Position numbers and translations under genes: made by a program
Shown: positions 26,853-37,711 of the stretch, piece by piece
Numbering within the stretch: the first letter of the stretch is position 1
Layout of the letters: the number at the start of each line of letters is the position of its first letter
Notes under the pieces: model-generated
What the model was told of the DNA's origin: nothing
Database searches by the model: none
The model's input: the letters and a program-made list of their open reading frames with translations, nothing else
From: Sphingomonadales bacterium
GTDB lineage: Bacteria; Pseudomonadota; Alphaproteobacteria; Sphingomonadales; Sphingomonadaceae
Direction: 5' to 3'
Assembly: GCA_025362295.1 (NCBI GenBank)
Contig: JANYGX010000023.1
Coordinates: forward strand, 1-64,000
DNA: 64,000 bases

Positions 26853-27785
26853 TTAAATTTCCAGTTTACCCAAACACCAAAGCAAAATTGCTTTCTGCAC
26901 ATGCAAGCGATTTTCCGCCTCATCCCATACAATAGAGTGTGGCCCGTCTATTACAGCGTCCGTAACCTCTTCGCCGCGATGGGCTGGCAGGCAATGCAAA
27001 AATACGGCACGTGGATCAGCCTGGGCTATAAGCGTAGGTGTTACCTGAAACGCCTGCATGGCAAGCAATTTATCGGCATTATCCTGTTGGTGCATGGAAA
27101 GCCACGCATCTGTCGCAACGGCGTGAGCGCCAGCCACGGCCTCATTGGCACTCTTTAAAACTCTGATTGTGCTGCCGAGCATTTTGGCTTTGGCCATTAT
27201 GCAAGCATCAGGCGCATAGCCTTCCGGTACGCCAAGGTTTATATGAAAGCCAAATAAGCCGCTGGCCTCAATCAGTGTTTGTGCCATGTTGTTGCCATCG
27301 CCCAGCCATGCCCATGTGCTGCCAGCCACATGACCCCTGTGGTCTTCATAGGTCATGATATCGGCCATTACCTGACAGGGATGGGTTTGATCAGTGAGGC
27401 CATTGATCACCGGTACAGTTGCGTGTTGTGCCAGCTCAAGCAGTTTGCCATGTGCGCTGGTGCGCAGCATAATCGCATCCACATAACGCGACAATGTGCG
27501 CGCCGTGTCGGCGACAGTTTCGCCTCGCCCCATCTGGATATCACTTGACGAGAGCATGATGGCTGTGCCGCCCAGTTGATGCATGGCTTGCTCAAACGAC
27601 ACGCGCGTGCGCGTTGATGATTTTTCAAACACCATGGCAAGTGTATGGCCTTCAAGCGGCTTGTCGCTGTCAGGCGCACCTGTTGGTAGCCCCTTGCGTG
27701 CATCCCGGCGCACTTTTGCAAGGGCCAGAATACGCTTGAGAGCTGGGGCACCGGCTTCTGTCAAACCCAAGAAATGCTGCATCAT
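26853..27785 (-). CDS. argF: Ornithine carbamoyltransferase
   Basis: Forms citrulline from ornithine and carbamoyl phosphate. The 310-residue protein has the carbamoyl-phosphate site [11 protein letters not shown], the motif HPCQ in [10 protein letters not shown], and the catalytic Cys block [15 protein letters not shown] in the ornithine loop is also present. It begins directly after the argG stop (27786) and ends two bases before argH, so all three are one operon. Length and motifs favour the anabolic enzyme. Confidence 0.97.
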   Translation of the reverse strand: MMQHFLGLTEAGAPALKRILALAKVRRDARKGLPTGAPDSDKPLEGHTLAMVFEKSSTRTRVSFEQAMHQLGGTAIMLSSSDIQMGRGETVADTARTLSRYVDAIMLRTSAHGKLLELAQHATVPVINGLTDQTHPCQVMADIMTYEDHRGHVAGSTWAWLGDGNNMAQTLIEASGLFGFHINLGVPEGYAPDACIMAKAKMLGSTIRVLKSANEAVAGAHAVATDAWLSMHQQDNADKLLAMQAFQVTPTLIAQADPRAVFLHCLPAHRGEEVTDAVIDGPHSIVWDEAENRLHVQKAILLWCLGKLEI

Positions 27786-29012
27786 CTAGTGTCTGCCGCG
27801 CTGCGCCAACAGCCTTAACCGCAACGCATTTAATTTGATGAAACCTTGGGCGTCATGCTGGTCGTAGGCGCCGGCATCATCTTCAAACGTAACCATTTTT
27901 GCTGAATAGAGTGAATGTGGTGATTGGCGACCAACAATGTAAACCCCACCTTTATAGAGTTTCAAGCGCACTGTGCCGCTCACCATTTTTTGGCTGTGAT
28001 CAATTGCCGCTTGCAACATCTCGCGCTCTGGTGAAAACCAGAAACCGTTATAAATTAACTCCGCATAACGCGGCATCAGCTCGTCTTTTAGATGTGCTGC
28101 CCCACGATCAAGCGTAATTTGTTCAACACCTCTGTGTGCCAGATGCAAAATAGTGCCACCTGGCGTTTCATAAAGGCCGCGTGATTTCATCCCGACATAA
28201 CGGTTCTCGACCAGATCAAGCCGACCAATGCCGTTGATTCGCCCCAGCTCGTTTAAGTGCCCGAGCAGGGTTGCTGGCGACATATGTGCGCCGTCAATAG
28301 CCACAGCATCGCCAGCTTCAAACTCAATTGTTATGAAAGTGGGTTTATCCGGTGCATCCTCTGGCGACACGGTGCGTGAATAGACATAGTCCGGGCATTC
28401 GTCCCATGGGTCTTCCAGCACCTTGCCTTCTGATGATGTGTGCAGCAGGTTGGCATCTGTAGAAAATGGCGCTTCGCCGCGTTTGTCTTTGGCGATGGGG
28501 ATCTGGTTCTGTTCGGCGAATTCAATCAGTTTGCTGCGCGATGTCAGATCCCACTCGCGCCACGGTGCAATCACCTTAATATCCGGATTTAGCGCATAAT
28601 AGCCGAGCTCAAAACGCACCTGATCATTGCCCTTGCCGGTAGCGCCGTGGCAAACAGCGTCTGCGCCGACGAGCTTGGCAATTTCAATCTGGCGTTTGGC
28701 GATGAGTGGCCGTGCAATCGAAGTGCCAAGCAGATAAAGCCCCTCATACAGCGCATTAGCGCGCATCATTGGGAATACATAGTCTTTCACAAAGGTTTCG
28801 CGCAAATCATCGATGAAAATATTGTCTGGCTTGATACCAAGTAACAAGGCCTTGGCCCGCGCTGGCTCCAGCTCCTCGCCCTGACCGAGGTCAGCGGTAA
28901 AGGTTACAACCTCGCAACCATAATGCTTTTGCAGCCACGTGAGGATGACGGATGTATCCAGCCCGCCGGAATAGGCCAGCACCACCTTATTAATTTTAGC
29001 GTGCGCGTTCAT
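27786..29012 (-). CDS. argG: Argininosuccinate synthase
   Basis: Joins citrulline and aspartate at the cost of ATP. The protein is 408 residues from ATG 29012, with the N-type ATP pyrophosphatase loop [13 protein letters not shown] at the start, then [13 protein letters not shown] and the citrulline-binding blocks. The open frame extends 18 codons upstream to 29066, but family proteins start at about this Met, and the run [10 protein letters not shown] is typical. First gene of the argG-argF-argH operon; its promoter must lie between 29013 and the divergent genes at 29.1-29.3 kb. Confidence 0.97.
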   Translation of the reverse strand: MNAHAKINKVVLAYSGGLDTSVILTWLQKHYGCEVVTFTADLGQGEELEPARAKALLLGIKPDNIFIDDLRETFVKDYVFPMMRANALYEGLYLLGTSIARPLIAKRQIEIAKLVGADAVCHGATGKGNDQVRFELGYYALNPDIKVIAPWREWDLTSRSKLIEFAEQNQIPIAKDKRGEAPFSTDANLLHTSSEGKVLEDPWDECPDYVYSRTVSPEDAPDKPTFITIEFEAGDAVAIDGAHMSPATLLGHLNELGRINGIGRLDLVENRYVGMKSRGLYETPGGTILHLAHRGVEQITLDRGAAHLKDELMPRYAELIYNGFWFSPEREMLQAAIDHSQKMVSGTVRLKLYKGGVYIVGRQSPHSLYSAKMVTFEDDAGAYDQHDAQGFIKLNALRLRLLAQRGRH

Positions 29013-29155
29013 GTGCCGGTCTCCGTGCAAAAAGAGCGACATATGGGAAGAGTTGTCATGATGCAATGGTTCATCTTGTGAACATCTGCATAAGGTATTG
29101 CATAAGTCTCATATTTTCATTTAACTTCTCTAATACGACAACCTTATCTGCATTT

Positions 29156-29293
29156 ATGCGCTCATGCATGATATTATGGAGTGTGTTGGTGATGGTCGTA
29201 CTGGCCTTTGCTCATAATCAGCAGAGAGAAAGAGTCATGGATCAATGGCAGCCATATGTTGATTGGTATGATTGTTATCTGAAAGTGTCATAA
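29156..29293 (+). CDS. Possible small membrane protein coupled to the SDR gene
   Basis: Open frame ending in TAA that overlaps the ATG of the next gene (TAATG at 29291-29295), a sign of coupled translation. From ATG 29156 it encodes 45 residues: one hydrophobic helix (MILWSVLVMVVLAFAH) and a charged, Trp/Tyr-rich tail (QWQPYVDWYDCYLKVS). The frame stays open up to 29066. No clear Shine-Dalgarno and no family I recognise, so this is a tentative call. The alternative is simply leader DNA of the SDR gene. Confidence 0.35.
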   Translation: MRSCMILWSVLVMVVLAFAHNQQRERVMDQWQPYVDWYDCYLKVS

Positions 29294-30144
29294 TGAAAAA
29301 ATTATTGATATTCGGGCTAGGGTATACAGCGCAGGCTTTGTTAGCGCAGCTGGATGACGACTGGGAAATTGCGGGTACGACGCGATCTGGTGGTTATCGT
29401 TCCGTCTATCCACTCACGGAGAAGCCCCGGCACGTATCGGTTTTTAAATTTGAAGACACGGCCGTCGTGACAGAAGCCCTTGTCACGGCCACCCACATCC
29501 TCTCGTCTGTGCCACCTGATAACGATTCCGCGCTGCCTGATCCAGTACGCCGCCTCTACGGCGCAACGCTCGAAACCATCAACCCACTTTGGCTTGGTTA
29601 CCTGTCCGCCACTGGCGTGTACGGCGACACGGGCGGTGCGTGGGTTGATGAAACATCACCAGTGGGATCAGGTCGTCGCACAACCCGCACCGTATGTGAT
29701 CTCGCCTGGCAACAGGACATCCGAAGCCATATCTTTCGCCTGCCAGGCATCTACGGGCCCGGTCGATCGTCGCTGGATAGGGTGCGCTCTGGCCAAGCGC
29801 ACCGCATTAATTTGCCCGGTCATGTCTTTTGCCGTGTTCACGTGGCAGATATTGTTGGCACGCTGGTGGCAAGCATGTCTCAGCCAAAGCCCGGCATTTA
29901 TAATGTCATTGACGATGAGCCCGCCTCGGGTGCCTGTGTCACTGCATACGCCTGCGACCTTACCGGCACGCCTTACCCACCGCTGCAAAGCTTAGACGAG
30001 GCGGATCTCACGGTCATGGGCCGCAATTTCTATGCCGAAAGTCGGCGTGTGGACAATCATAAAATCAAGCATGACCTGGGCGTTCGTTTGGCGTATCCTA
30101 CATACCGAGAAGGCATAAAGGCCTGTTTGGATTCGGAGCGTTGA
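29293..30144 (+). CDS. SDR-family NAD(P)-binding protein, YeeZ-like
   Basis: Protein of 283 residues with a Rossmann fold of the extended/atypical short-chain dehydrogenase group. The dinucleotide site is GLGYTAQAL near residues 8-16, unlike the GxxGxxG of typical epimerases but usual for YeeZ-type proteins; LSATGVYGDTGGAWVDE and RLPGIYGPGRS are family blocks. Enzymatic substrate unknown. ATG at 29293 is preferred; an upstream TTG at 29272 is in frame. The stop is one base before the molybdoenzyme gene, so the two are probably cotranscribed. Confidence 0.85.
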   Translation: MKKLLIFGLGYTAQALLAQLDDDWEIAGTTRSGGYRSVYPLTEKPRHVSVFKFEDTAVVTEALVTATHILSSVPPDNDSALPDPVRRLYGATLETINPLWLGYLSATGVYGDTGGAWVDETSPVGSGRRTTRTVCDLAWQQDIRSHIFRLPGIYGPGRSSLDRVRSGQAHRINLPGHVFCRVHVADIVGTLVASMSQPKPGIYNVIDDEPASGACVTAYACDLTGTPYPPLQSLDEADLTVMGRNFYAESRRVDNHKIKHDLGVRLAYPTYREGIKACLDSER

Positions 30145-30145
30145 C

Positions 30146-32425
30146 ATGATGAAGTTTGGATTGGGCCAATCGGCCTTGCGGGTTGAGGATGCGCGGCTGC
30201 TCACCGGCAAGGGTCGTTTTACGGACGATGTGCAGCTTGAGGGCATGGTTTACGGCACCACATTGCGCTCGCCTCACGGCCACGCGCGCATTTTGGCCAT
30301 TAATACCAGTGCTGCCAAAGCCATGCCACACGTATTGGCGGTTTACACGGCAGCCGATCTCGCTGACTACGGTGCCATTCCGTGCCTTGCCTCGATCAAT
30401 CCGGATGCGGCGACACCGCGCTATGCGCTGGCCTTGGATGTGGTGCGCTTTGTTGGCGACGGCGTGGCGTTTGTGGTGGCCGAAACCCGCGATGCAGCCA
30501 AAGCCGCCGCTGAGGCCATCGTGGTGGATTATGAGGATCTGCCAGCCGTGGCCACAATGGATGAGGCCATGGCAGCGGGTGCGCCAGCACTTTGGGCGCA
30601 CAGCCCGGACAACCAGTTATGGACATGGCACGTAGGGGACCAGGCTACCACAGATGCCGCTTTCAGCGCAGCTGCGCATATTACAAGGTTGCGCCTGGTG
30701 CAAAACCGTGTCGCGCCAACCTCAATGGAAGTGCGTGCAGCGGTTGCGGATTACGATGCTACCACGGGCTACACCTTGCACACTGGCAGCCAGGGCGTTG
30801 CCAACATGCGCGGCATGCTGGCTGGTGCCATTCTCAAATGCCCCCCAGAGCACGTGCGTGTTATCACCGGCGATGTCGGCGGCGGCTTTGGCATGAAAAG
30901 TTTTGTCTATCCGGAATATATTCTGGTGCTGCACGCCGCAAAACATCTCGGACGTCCTGTCAAATGGACAGGGGATCGCAGCGATGCATTTCAAACCGAT
31001 ACGCACGGGCGTGATATGGTGTCGGACGCGGCACTGGCACTTGATGCCAAAGGCATGTTTCTTGGTTTGCGGGTGAAAACCTGGTCGAACCTCGGGGGCT
31101 ATCAGGCACAGTTTGGCCCAGCCATTCAAACCTTTGCCGGGGGCAAAATGGTTGGTGGTCTTTACCGCATTCCTGCGATGTACAACGAAGTGGTGGGCGT
31201 TGCCACCAACACAGCGCCAGTGGACGCATATCGCGGAGCCGGGAGACCAGAGGCCGCCTACATTACCGAGCGACTGGTGGAAACGGCAGCCATGGAGATG
31301 GGTATTGGCCGCGACGCCATCAGACGGCAGAATTTGTTGCGGCCAGATGAACTGCCGTACCAATCACCGCTCGGCAATCTGTTTGATGTGGGGAATTTTC
31401 CGGCCCTCCTCGATAAAGCCATTGACGCCGCGGACTGGCACGGCTTTGCAGCCCGTAAAACTGCCTCTGCCAAGGCTGGCAAGCGGCGCGGCCAGGGCAT
31501 GTGTTATTATGTCGAGATCGCAGGTATTGCCGGCAATCAGGAATATGCTGATGCGAAGTTCATGAGCGATGGCACAGTGGACGTCGCGGTCGGCACGCAA
31601 TCAAACGGTCAGGGCCACGAGACGGCTTACGCGCAGGTTGTCGCAGCAACACTGGGTGTTGATATGGCGCGTGTGCGTATTGTGCAGGGCGACACTGACC
31701 GGCTTGAGGTTGGCCACGGCACCGGCGGCTCGCGCTCGATGCAATTTGGTGGTGCAGCCTCCATTGAAGCCTGCAAGGCTATTATTGCCAAAGGCAAGGC
31801 ACTCGCCATGGCGCATCTGGACAGCGAGAGCATCGACTACGAGGCCGGCCTTTTTAAAGCCAGCGGCACCAACCGCAGCATTGATCTGTTCGAGCTTGCA
31901 AAACGTCACCCGCAGGCGCTCGATGCGCGGGGCCACTATAAAACTGACAAACCCACACCCACCTATCCCAATGGCTGCCACATTGCCGAAGTGGACATTG
32001 ATCCTGATACAGGGGTCGTTGAGGTGGTGCGTTATTCTGTCGTTGATGATTTTGGCACCATCATCAACCCCATGCTGCTGCAAGGGCAAATTCATGGTGG
32101 TGTTGCGCAGGGGCTGGGTCAGGCGCTGATCGAGAATGTTGTCTATGGTGAGGGTGCACAGCTGCTCACCGGCTCGATGATGGATTATGCTCTCCCGAAA
32201 GCCAGCCACATGCCGCATATGACGTTCGAGAGTTTTGGCGTGCCCAACCCCAACAACCCGCTGGGTGTGAAAGGCTGCGGCGAGGCTGGCACCATCGGTG
32301 CCATGCCCTCGATCATGAACGCCATAGTCGATGCGCTGGACGGTGTGCAAATTCACATGCCGGCAACGCCGGAAAAGGTGTGGCGCGCGCTACAAGGCAA
32401 GGTGGTGCGCTTGGCTGCAGAGTAA
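30146..32425 (+). CDS. Xanthine-dehydrogenase-family molybdopterin-binding subunit (CoxL form II-like)
   Basis: Large catalytic subunit of a molybdenum hydroxylase, 759 residues. The N-terminal a/b-hammerhead domain (about 1-130) has RLLTGKGRFTDD. The molybdopterin-binding part carries GGGFGMK, AYRGAGRPEA (the form II pattern, rather than AYxCSFR of true CO dehydrogenase), GQGHETAYAQ and near the C-terminus GVKGCGEAGTIGA with the base-catalyst Glu. The FAD and 2Fe-2S subunits normally encoded beside it are absent, with an SDR gene upstream and a convergent gene downstream. The substrate could be an aldehyde or N-heterocycle. ATG 30146 or 30149. Confidence 0.9.
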   Translation: MMKFGLGQSALRVEDARLLTGKGRFTDDVQLEGMVYGTTLRSPHGHARILAINTSAAKAMPHVLAVYTAADLADYGAIPCLASINPDAATPRYALALDVVRFVGDGVAFVVAETRDAAKAAAEAIVVDYEDLPAVATMDEAMAAGAPALWAHSPDNQLWTWHVGDQATTDAAFSAAAHITRLRLVQNRVAPTSMEVRAAVADYDATTGYTLHTGSQGVANMRGMLAGAILKCPPEHVRVITGDVGGGFGMKSFVYPEYILVLHAAKHLGRPVKWTGDRSDAFQTDTHGRDMVSDAALALDAKGMFLGLRVKTWSNLGGYQAQFGPAIQTFAGGKMVGGLYRIPAMYNEVVGVATNTAPVDAYRGAGRPEAAYITERLVETAAMEMGIGRDAIRRQNLLRPDELPYQSPLGNLFDVGNFPALLDKAIDAADWHGFAARKTASAKAGKRRGQGMCYYVEIAGIAGNQEYADAKFMSDGTVDVAVGTQSNGQGHETAYAQVVAATLGVDMARVRIVQGDTDRLEVGHGTGGSRSMQFGGAASIEACKAIIAKGKALAMAHLDSESIDYEAGLFKASGTNRSIDLFELAKRHPQALDARGHYKTDKPTPTYPNGCHIAEVDIDPDTGVVEVVRYSVVDDFGTIINPMLLQGQIHGGVAQGLGQALIENVVYGEGAQLLTGSMMDYALPKASHMPHMTFESFGVPNPNNPLGVKGCGEAGTIGAMPSIMNAIVDALDGVQIHMPATPEKVWRALQGKVVRLAAE

Positions 32426-32429
32426 CGCC

Positions 32430-33569
32430 TTAGCCCGCTGTCTGGTCCTGCTTATCTGCTTTAGCCCGCCAGTTCGGGCTGTGCCGTACCCTGACAATCC
32501 GGTTCACCGGCACCAGATCAATGCCTTTGCCGATAAGGGTTTTTTGCCAGGCTTCCAGCGTGTCTAGAGTCACATTATGCGGGTGGCCGATGGCGATGGC
32601 GCTGCCATGGCGGCGGGCCAGCGCTTCGGTTTCCGCCAGCTGCACAGCTACATAACCGGCATCCTGATCATTATCGAGAAACACATCGCGCTCAGCATAG
32701 GCCATACCCATTTCTGAAGCCAGCAAGCGTGCCGCTGAATGGGGTGTGGTGCGCGAGTCAATAAAAAACATACCGTCTTTGTGCAGCGCGTTCATCACCA
32801 GTGCCATATCTTTTTCGTCCGCTGTAAAGGCGCTGCCCATGTGGTTGTTCACACCGTCGTAGCCGGAAAAACGGCTGAGGTTCCATGCCAGCCTGGCTTG
32901 CAACTCATCAGGCTCAAGCGCTGTAAGCATGGCGTGCGGGCCGGGGTCAGCACCGGTTTTCCCTTCCATAGGCATGTGCACCAGCACTTCGTGTCCTGCC
33001 GCCCGCGCCTGATCGACCTGGGCTTGTACACCCGTTGCGTAAGGCAGATATGAAAGTGTAAAACCACCATCCAACCGCGTGGCGCGGGTTGAGGCTGCCT
33101 TGCGCAAACCCATGTCGTCAATGATAACAGCAATCATCGGGCGCTGGCCCGTTAGCAGAGGTTTGGCGGGAGATATCGTTTCCGGTGTATCACCCTCTGG
33201 AGTTTCAGATGGTGCTTTTACCGGTTTTGCCATGGGCTTCACGCCTTCCTCGGTTTCTGTCAGCGCCAGACCCTTGCCTTCAAGCTCGGCTTGCGCCCTT
33301 GCAATGGCCGCTGCACTCACATCAACCGCGACAGCCGGGCCGTATTGCACTTCAGTATCGTGCCGCTGAAACCGGTGGGCAATACCGGCACTGGTTAACA
33401 GCAACAGCGCCAGGCCAAAAAAATAAATCACGTGCTTGCCATCAGCCGCACGTGCTGAAGCCGCGATTTCGGCCGACGGCATGGGGCGTTCAAGCTCCAT
33501 GGGGTTTTCGTCTGTGTCAAATTGGTCCGGTTCAATCATGGCATGGTCTTTATCACCATCTATACGCAA
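32430..33569 (-). CDS. Divergent polysaccharide deacetylase family protein (DUF610, YibQ-like)
   Basis: Protein of about 379 residues, membrane-anchored: a single helix at about residues 47-64 (VIYFFGLALLLLTSAGIA), then a Pro/Glu/Thr-rich linker to about 150. The C-terminal catalytic-like domain has VIIDDMGL, HEVLVHMPMEG, GVNNHMGSAFT, FFIDSRTT and IAIGHPHN, the pattern of the divergent polysaccharide deacetylase family. In relatives the gene is often next to a ctpA/minor envelope cluster; here it is alone, facing the CoxL-like gene with a four-base gap. Start may be ATG 33569 or 33539. Confidence 0.85.
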   Translation of the reverse strand: MRIDGDKDHAMIEPDQFDTDENPMELERPMPSAEIAASARAADGKHVIYFFGLALLLLTSAGIAHRFQRHDTEVQYGPAVAVDVSAAAIARAQAELEGKGLALTETEEGVKPMAKPVKAPSETPEGDTPETISPAKPLLTGQRPMIAVIIDDMGLRKAASTRATRLDGGFTLSYLPYATGVQAQVDQARAAGHEVLVHMPMEGKTGADPGPHAMLTALEPDELQARLAWNLSRFSGYDGVNNHMGSAFTADEKDMALVMNALHKDGMFFIDSRTTPHSAARLLASEMGMAYAERDVFLDNDQDAGYVAVQLAETEALARRHGSAIAIGHPHNVTLDTLEAWQKTLIGKGIDLVPVNRIVRVRHSPNWRAKADKQDQTAG

Positions 33570-33621
33570 AGGGCCAGAGTGTCTAAAGAAGGAAGCCTGA
33601 TAACCCTATGGAATTGCGCGC

Positions 33622-34218
33622 ATGATTCTGCTGATCGATAATTATGACAGTTTCACCTACAATCTGGTGCATTATTTTGGTGACCTGGGGGCTGAGGTTG
33701 TCGTGGTGCGCAACGATGCCATAAGTGTCGCAGAGGCCATAGCCATGCAGCCTGAGGCCATTGTGCTCTCGCCTGGTCCATGCACACCGAACGAAGCGGG
33801 TATCTGCATGGCGCTTATTCTGGCGGCTGCAACTGTCCGTTTGCCATTGCTTGGTGTGTGTCTGGGTCACCAAGCGCTGGGGCAAATTTACGGCGGCAAG
33901 GTGGTGCGGGCCGCACAACTGATGCACGGCAAAACCAGCCCGATTGCGCATGACGGCACGGGTGTGTTTGCCGGTTTGCCAGACCCGTTTACAGCAACCC
34001 GCTACCACTCGCTGATTGTCGAGCGTGATAGTTTGCCGGACTGTTTTCGCATCACCGCTAAAACAGCGGATGGCACGATCATGGGCATCGCACACAAAGC
34101 CCTGCCTTTCCATGGTGTGCAGTTCCATCCTGAAAGCATTGCTACCGAACATGGCCACGACTTGCTGGCGAATTTCATGCGGCTGGCTGCAATGTCACCA
34201 AAAGCCTTGGCCGCCTGA
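33622..34218 (+). CDS. trpG: Anthranilate synthase component II (glutamine amidotransferase)
   Basis: Class I glutamine amidotransferase supplying ammonia to anthranilate synthase, 198 residues. Catalytic triad: Cys in [13 protein letters not shown], His and Glu in VQFHPESI. N-terminal [13 protein letters not shown] is the family signature. In some bacteria the same protein serves aminodeoxychorismate synthase (PabA). TrpE is not in the window. It starts the run trpG-trpD-trpC-moaC-moeA, three bases before trpD. Confidence 0.95.
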   Translation: MILLIDNYDSFTYNLVHYFGDLGAEVVVVRNDAISVAEAIAMQPEAIVLSPGPCTPNEAGICMALILAAATVRLPLLGVCLGHQALGQIYGGKVVRAAQLMHGKTSPIAHDGTGVFAGLPDPFTATRYHSLIVERDSLPDCFRITAKTADGTIMGIAHKALPFHGVQFHPESIATEHGHDLLANFMRLAAMSPKALAA

Positions 34219-34221
34219 GCG

Positions 34222-35238
34222 ATGATTGCAGATTGTATACACAAGATGCAGGCTGGTGAAGATTTATCGCCAGAACAGGCTAGCCAGCTTTTTGGTGACA
34301 TGCTGGACGGCAAATTTGATCCTGCGAAAACCGGTGACGTGCTGATTGGCCTTGCACAAAAAGGCGAGACAAGTGTCGAGCTTGCCGCAGCAGCGCTGGC
34401 CATGCGTGCGCGCATGACCCAGGCCACCGTGCGCGCTGATGCTATTGATGTGTGCGGCACTGGCGGGGACGGCGGGCAAACTCTTAATATTTCCACAGCG
34501 GTTGCACTTGTTGTGGCAGCGTGTGATGTGCCGGTTGCCAAACACGGCAACAGGGCAGCGTCATCGCAAAGCGGGGCGAGCGACGTGCTGAGCGCGTTGG
34601 GTGTTAATATCAACGCGCCAAGGCCGGTGATGGAGCGCTGTGTCAATGAGCTGGGGATCGGATATTTCGCGGCCCCGCTGTATCATCCAGCGCTCGCAGC
34701 TCTGATGCCAATCCGGAAGAGTTTGGGCATTCGAACAATTTTCAATCTGCTTGGCCCCTTGTGCAATCCCGCCGCCGTCAGCTCACAATTGATCGGTGTG
34801 GCCGATGTAAAGTTGATTGATATATTCATTGATACGACCATGCTTCTGGGGCTGGAAAGGGCCACTGTGGTGTCTGGACATGGGCCAATGGATGAATTTT
34901 CGCTGAGCGGTACCAATCACTACCGCTCGTTTGTGCATAAGAATAAGGTTGATTTGCAGTCTTGCAGCCCGTGTGATTTTGGCTTTGACGAAGTTTCGAT
35001 AACCGCTCTCAAAGGTGGCACACCGGCCCACAATGCAGAGCGCCTGCACGCGCTTTTGAGTGGCGAACGCGGCCCCTACTACGATATTGTTGTTTTGAAT
35101 GCCGCCTTTGCTCTTGACGTTGCACGGCCAACTGGTGGCACCCTTATGGATTACATGCACAAAGCACGTGAGGCTTTAGACAGTGGGAAGGCAAAGCAAC
35201 TTTTGCAGCGCTGGACAGACATGAGCCATCAATTATGA
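34222..35238 (+). CDS. trpD: Anthranilate phosphoribosyltransferase
   Basis: Adds phosphoribosyl pyrophosphate to anthranilate, the second step of tryptophan synthesis. The 338-residue protein has the PRPP-binding [35 protein letters not shown], and the [18 protein letters not shown] blocks. It overlaps trpC by four bases (ATGA). The start ATG at 34222 follows trpG closely, with GCCTGAGCG containing no strong Shine-Dalgarno, which suggests coupling to trpG. Confidence 0.97.
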   Translation: MIADCIHKMQAGEDLSPEQASQLFGDMLDGKFDPAKTGDVLIGLAQKGETSVELAAAALAMRARMTQATVRADAIDVCGTGGDGGQTLNISTAVALVVAACDVPVAKHGNRAASSQSGASDVLSALGVNINAPRPVMERCVNELGIGYFAAPLYHPALAALMPIRKSLGIRTIFNLLGPLCNPAAVSSQLIGVADVKLIDIFIDTTMLLGLERATVVSGHGPMDEFSLSGTNHYRSFVHKNKVDLQSCSPCDFGFDEVSITALKGGTPAHNAERLHALLSGERGPYYDIVVLNAAFALDVARPTGGTLMDYMHKAREALDSGKAKQLLQRWTDMSHQL

Positions 35239-36029
35239 CCACACATCTCGACCGTATTGTCGCTGATAAGCGTGATCACATTGCGGCTTGCAAAGTGCAG
35301 CGTTCGCATGCCTCGCTTGAGGTTATTGCAAAACAGCACACGCCACCGCGCGGTTTTTACAGCGCATTGCAAGCCGCGCAAACCACCGGCTACGGTTTGA
35401 TTGCCGAGATTAAAAAGGCCAGCCCGTCAAAAGGCTTGATCCGTGCAGACTTTGATCCACCGGCCCTTGCCCGAGCCTATGCAGCCGGCGGTGCCACATG
35501 CCTGTCTGTGCTCACAGATGTGCCGTATTTTCAGGGTGATGATAGGTATCTGCAAGCGGCCCGCGCGGCAGTGGCACTGCCGGTATTGCGCAAGGATTTT
35601 TTTGTTGATGTGTACCAGATCACCGAGGCGCGCGCTCTTGGTGCCGATTGTATTCTTCTCATCATGGCATGTCTTGAAGATACGCAAGCCACAGAGTTGG
35701 AAGCTGCCGCTCATGCTCTTGCAATGGACGTGCTGATTGAAGTGCACGATGCTGACGAGCTCGAACGCGCCCTCAAACTGCGCTCGCCGCTCATTGGTAT
35801 CAACAATCGCAACCTGAAAACGTTGGAGGTCGATGTGAACACAGCCATCACGCTCGCACAGCAGGTGCCGCCAGATCGCTTATGTGTCGGCGAGAGTGGT
35901 CTGGCTGCAAAAGCGGATCTTGATCATCTGGCAGGGCACGGCGTGCGCTCGTTTTTGGTCGGTGAGTCGTTGATGCGTCAGGCAGATGTGGCCGCTGCCA
36001 CCCGCCGGTTACTGACCGGTGCAGCATGA
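35235..36029 (+). CDS. trpC: Indole-3-glycerol-phosphate synthase
   Basis: Ring closure to indole-glycerol phosphate, a TIM-barrel enzyme of 264 residues. Motifs are [15 protein letters not shown] (catalytic Lys), VLRKDFFVD (catalytic Lys), [21 protein letters not shown] and [12 protein letters not shown] with a C-terminal phosphate site FLVGESLMR. It is the stand-alone form, without a fused TrpF. It overlaps both neighbours by four bases, so it is within the same polycistronic message. Confidence 0.97.
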   Translation: MTTHLDRIVADKRDHIAACKVQRSHASLEVIAKQHTPPRGFYSALQAAQTTGYGLIAEIKKASPSKGLIRADFDPPALARAYAAGGATCLSVLTDVPYFQGDDRYLQAARAAVALPVLRKDFFVDVYQITEARALGADCILLIMACLEDTQATELEAAAHALAMDVLIEVHDADELERALKLRSPLIGINNRNLKTLEVDVNTAITLAQQVPPDRLCVGESGLAAKADLDHLAGHGVRSFLVGESLMRQADVAAATRRLLTGAA

Positions 36030-36499
36030 GTGCCATCACCCACCTCGATGCACAGGGGGCCGCTCACATGGTTGATGTCTCGGCGAAAGCAAGCACAGTG
36101 CGTGTGGCAATAGCGGAAGCGGTGATTGATATTGGCAAGGCCGCTTTCAAGGCTCTCACAACGGGTAGTGCACCCAAAGGCGATGTGCTGGCGACAGCGC
36201 GCATTGCTGGCATTATGGCCGCCAAACGCACGGCTGAACTTATTCCGCTCTGCCACCCGCTACCGATCAGCACGGTCGCCATTGATGTGGTGCTGGATAA
36301 GAGTGCAAGCGCTGTCCGTCTGACAGCAACTGTCAAAACCACCGGCCAGACGGGTGTGGAAATGGAAGCGTTGACCGCCGCCAGCGTAGCCGCACTGACA
36401 ATTTACGATATGTTGAAAGCGATTGATAAAACAATGAGTATCACATGCGTCAGATTACTATCAAAAAGCGGCGGCAAATCCGGCGACTGGCAGCGATGA
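36026..36499 (+). CDS. moaC: Cyclic pyranopterin monophosphate synthase
   Basis: MoaC, with MoaA, converts GTP to cyclic pyranopterin monophosphate, the first step of molybdenum cofactor synthesis. The 157-residue protein shows [10 protein letters not shown] near the N-terminus, [30 protein letters not shown] (active-site region) and [20 protein letters not shown]. Sits at ATGA overlap with trpC and with moeA, the usual alphaproteobacterial arrangement. MoaA is not in the window. Confidence 0.97.
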   Translation: MSAITHLDAQGAAHMVDVSAKASTVRVAIAEAVIDIGKAAFKALTTGSAPKGDVLATARIAGIMAAKRTAELIPLCHPLPISTVAIDVVLDKSASAVRLTATVKTTGQTGVEMEALTAASVAALTIYDMLKAIDKTMSITCVRLLSKSGGKSGDWQR

Positions 36500-37680
36500 T
36501 CCCGGTTGCCGAAGCGCAGGCACGCCTGCTTGGGTTGGTCACAGAACCCACGGCATTCGAAACAGTGCCTGTTGCGCGCGCCGTTGGGCGCATACTGGCC
36601 GCTGATGTCATCGCCAAACGCGATCATCCACCATTTGCCGCGTCTGCCATGGACGGCTACGCAGTGCGGTTCATTGATGTGGCACAAGCACCGGCACAGC
36701 TTATTGTGGTTGGCAGCGCTATCGCTGGCAAACGCTATACAGGGCCGGTCAAGCCCGGCGAGGCCATTCGTATTTTAACCGGCGCACCAATGCCGGAAGA
36801 TTGCGACACTGTTGTGCTGCAGGAGGAGTGTTTGCGCCGCGATGCCCAGCTGACCGTTCACGCAGCACCCGAGTATGTGGGCGTGCATGTGCGGTGCGCT
36901 GGGCTTGATATGGTTGCTGGCACGCGTATCGCCAGCAAGGCCGAGCTGATCACGCCGCGCTTGGCCGGTTTGATCGCTGCTGGTGCCGTTGCTGATGTTG
37001 TGGTTCATAGCCGACCCAGTGTTATGCTGTTAGCCTGCGGCGATGAGTTAAAACTGCCGGGTGAGACACTTGGGGCTGACGATGTTGTCAGTTCAAACTC
37101 GCTGGTGCTGGCTGGCATGCTGCGCGCCGAGGGCGCCTGTGTGTCTGGTGATGATAGGGTGATTGGTGATGATCCTGCGGCTCTTGAAGCGGCTATCCGC
37201 GCTTCAACCGCTGATATATTAATCAGCATAGGCGGCGCATCGGTTGGTGACCGTGATTATATGCAAGCCGCACTCATGGCTGCTGGGGCTAGCATCGATT
37301 TCTGGCGTGTGGCACTCAAACCCGGCAAACCCATGATGGTGGGCAAACACGGCAAGCAAATCATTCTTGGTCTGCCGGGTAATCCGGTTTCAGCCTATGT
37401 GTGCGCGCTGCTGTTTGCTGTGCCGACAATTAAAGCCATGCTTGGCCAACGGGCCGTTCTGCCGCACACAGAAAAAGCCATGTGGGGTGTTGATATGCGC
37501 GAAAACGGACCACGCACCGAATATGTACGGGTGACACTCAACAATGGTATCATCATACCCCTGAAACCACAGGACAGCTCCATGCTCTCGGTACTGGCGC
37601 GTGCCAATGCCCTGGCCATCCGACCACCCCATGCGGTGGCTGCACCCTCTGGTGAGATGGTTGATATCATCCGGCTTTGA
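36496..37680 (+). CDS. moeA: Molybdopterin molybdenumtransferase
   Basis: MoeA inserts molybdate into adenylylated molybdopterin. The 394-residue protein shows [31 protein letters not shown], the MPT-binding core with [15 protein letters not shown] and [18 protein letters not shown], and [16 protein letters not shown]. The start ATG at 36496 overlaps the moaC stop (ATGA); an upstream frame start at 36445 lies inside moaC and is not needed. The nearby orphan molybdopterin subunit at 30.1 kb is a possible client. Confidence 0.96.
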   Translation: MIPVAEAQARLLGLVTEPTAFETVPVARAVGRILAADVIAKRDHPPFAASAMDGYAVRFIDVAQAPAQLIVVGSAIAGKRYTGPVKPGEAIRILTGAPMPEDCDTVVLQEECLRRDAQLTVHAAPEYVGVHVRCAGLDMVAGTRIASKAELITPRLAGLIAAGAVADVVVHSRPSVMLLACGDELKLPGETLGADDVVSSNSLVLAGMLRAEGACVSGDDRVIGDDPAALEAAIRASTADILISIGGASVGDRDYMQAALMAAGASIDFWRVALKPGKPMMVGKHGKQIILGLPGNPVSAYVCALLFAVPTIKAMLGQRAVLPHTEKAMWGVDMRENGPRTEYVRVTLNNGIIIPLKPQDSSMLSVLARANALAIRPPHAVAAPSGEMVDIIRL

Positions 37681-37711
37681 AGTTACGTGGCAAGCGTGGT
37701 ATAATTGTATC

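Noticed and set aside
29066-29155. Extended 5' part of the small membrane ORF from ATG 29066
   Set aside because: It overlaps the argG promoter region, shows no Shine-Dalgarno and no protein-like character.
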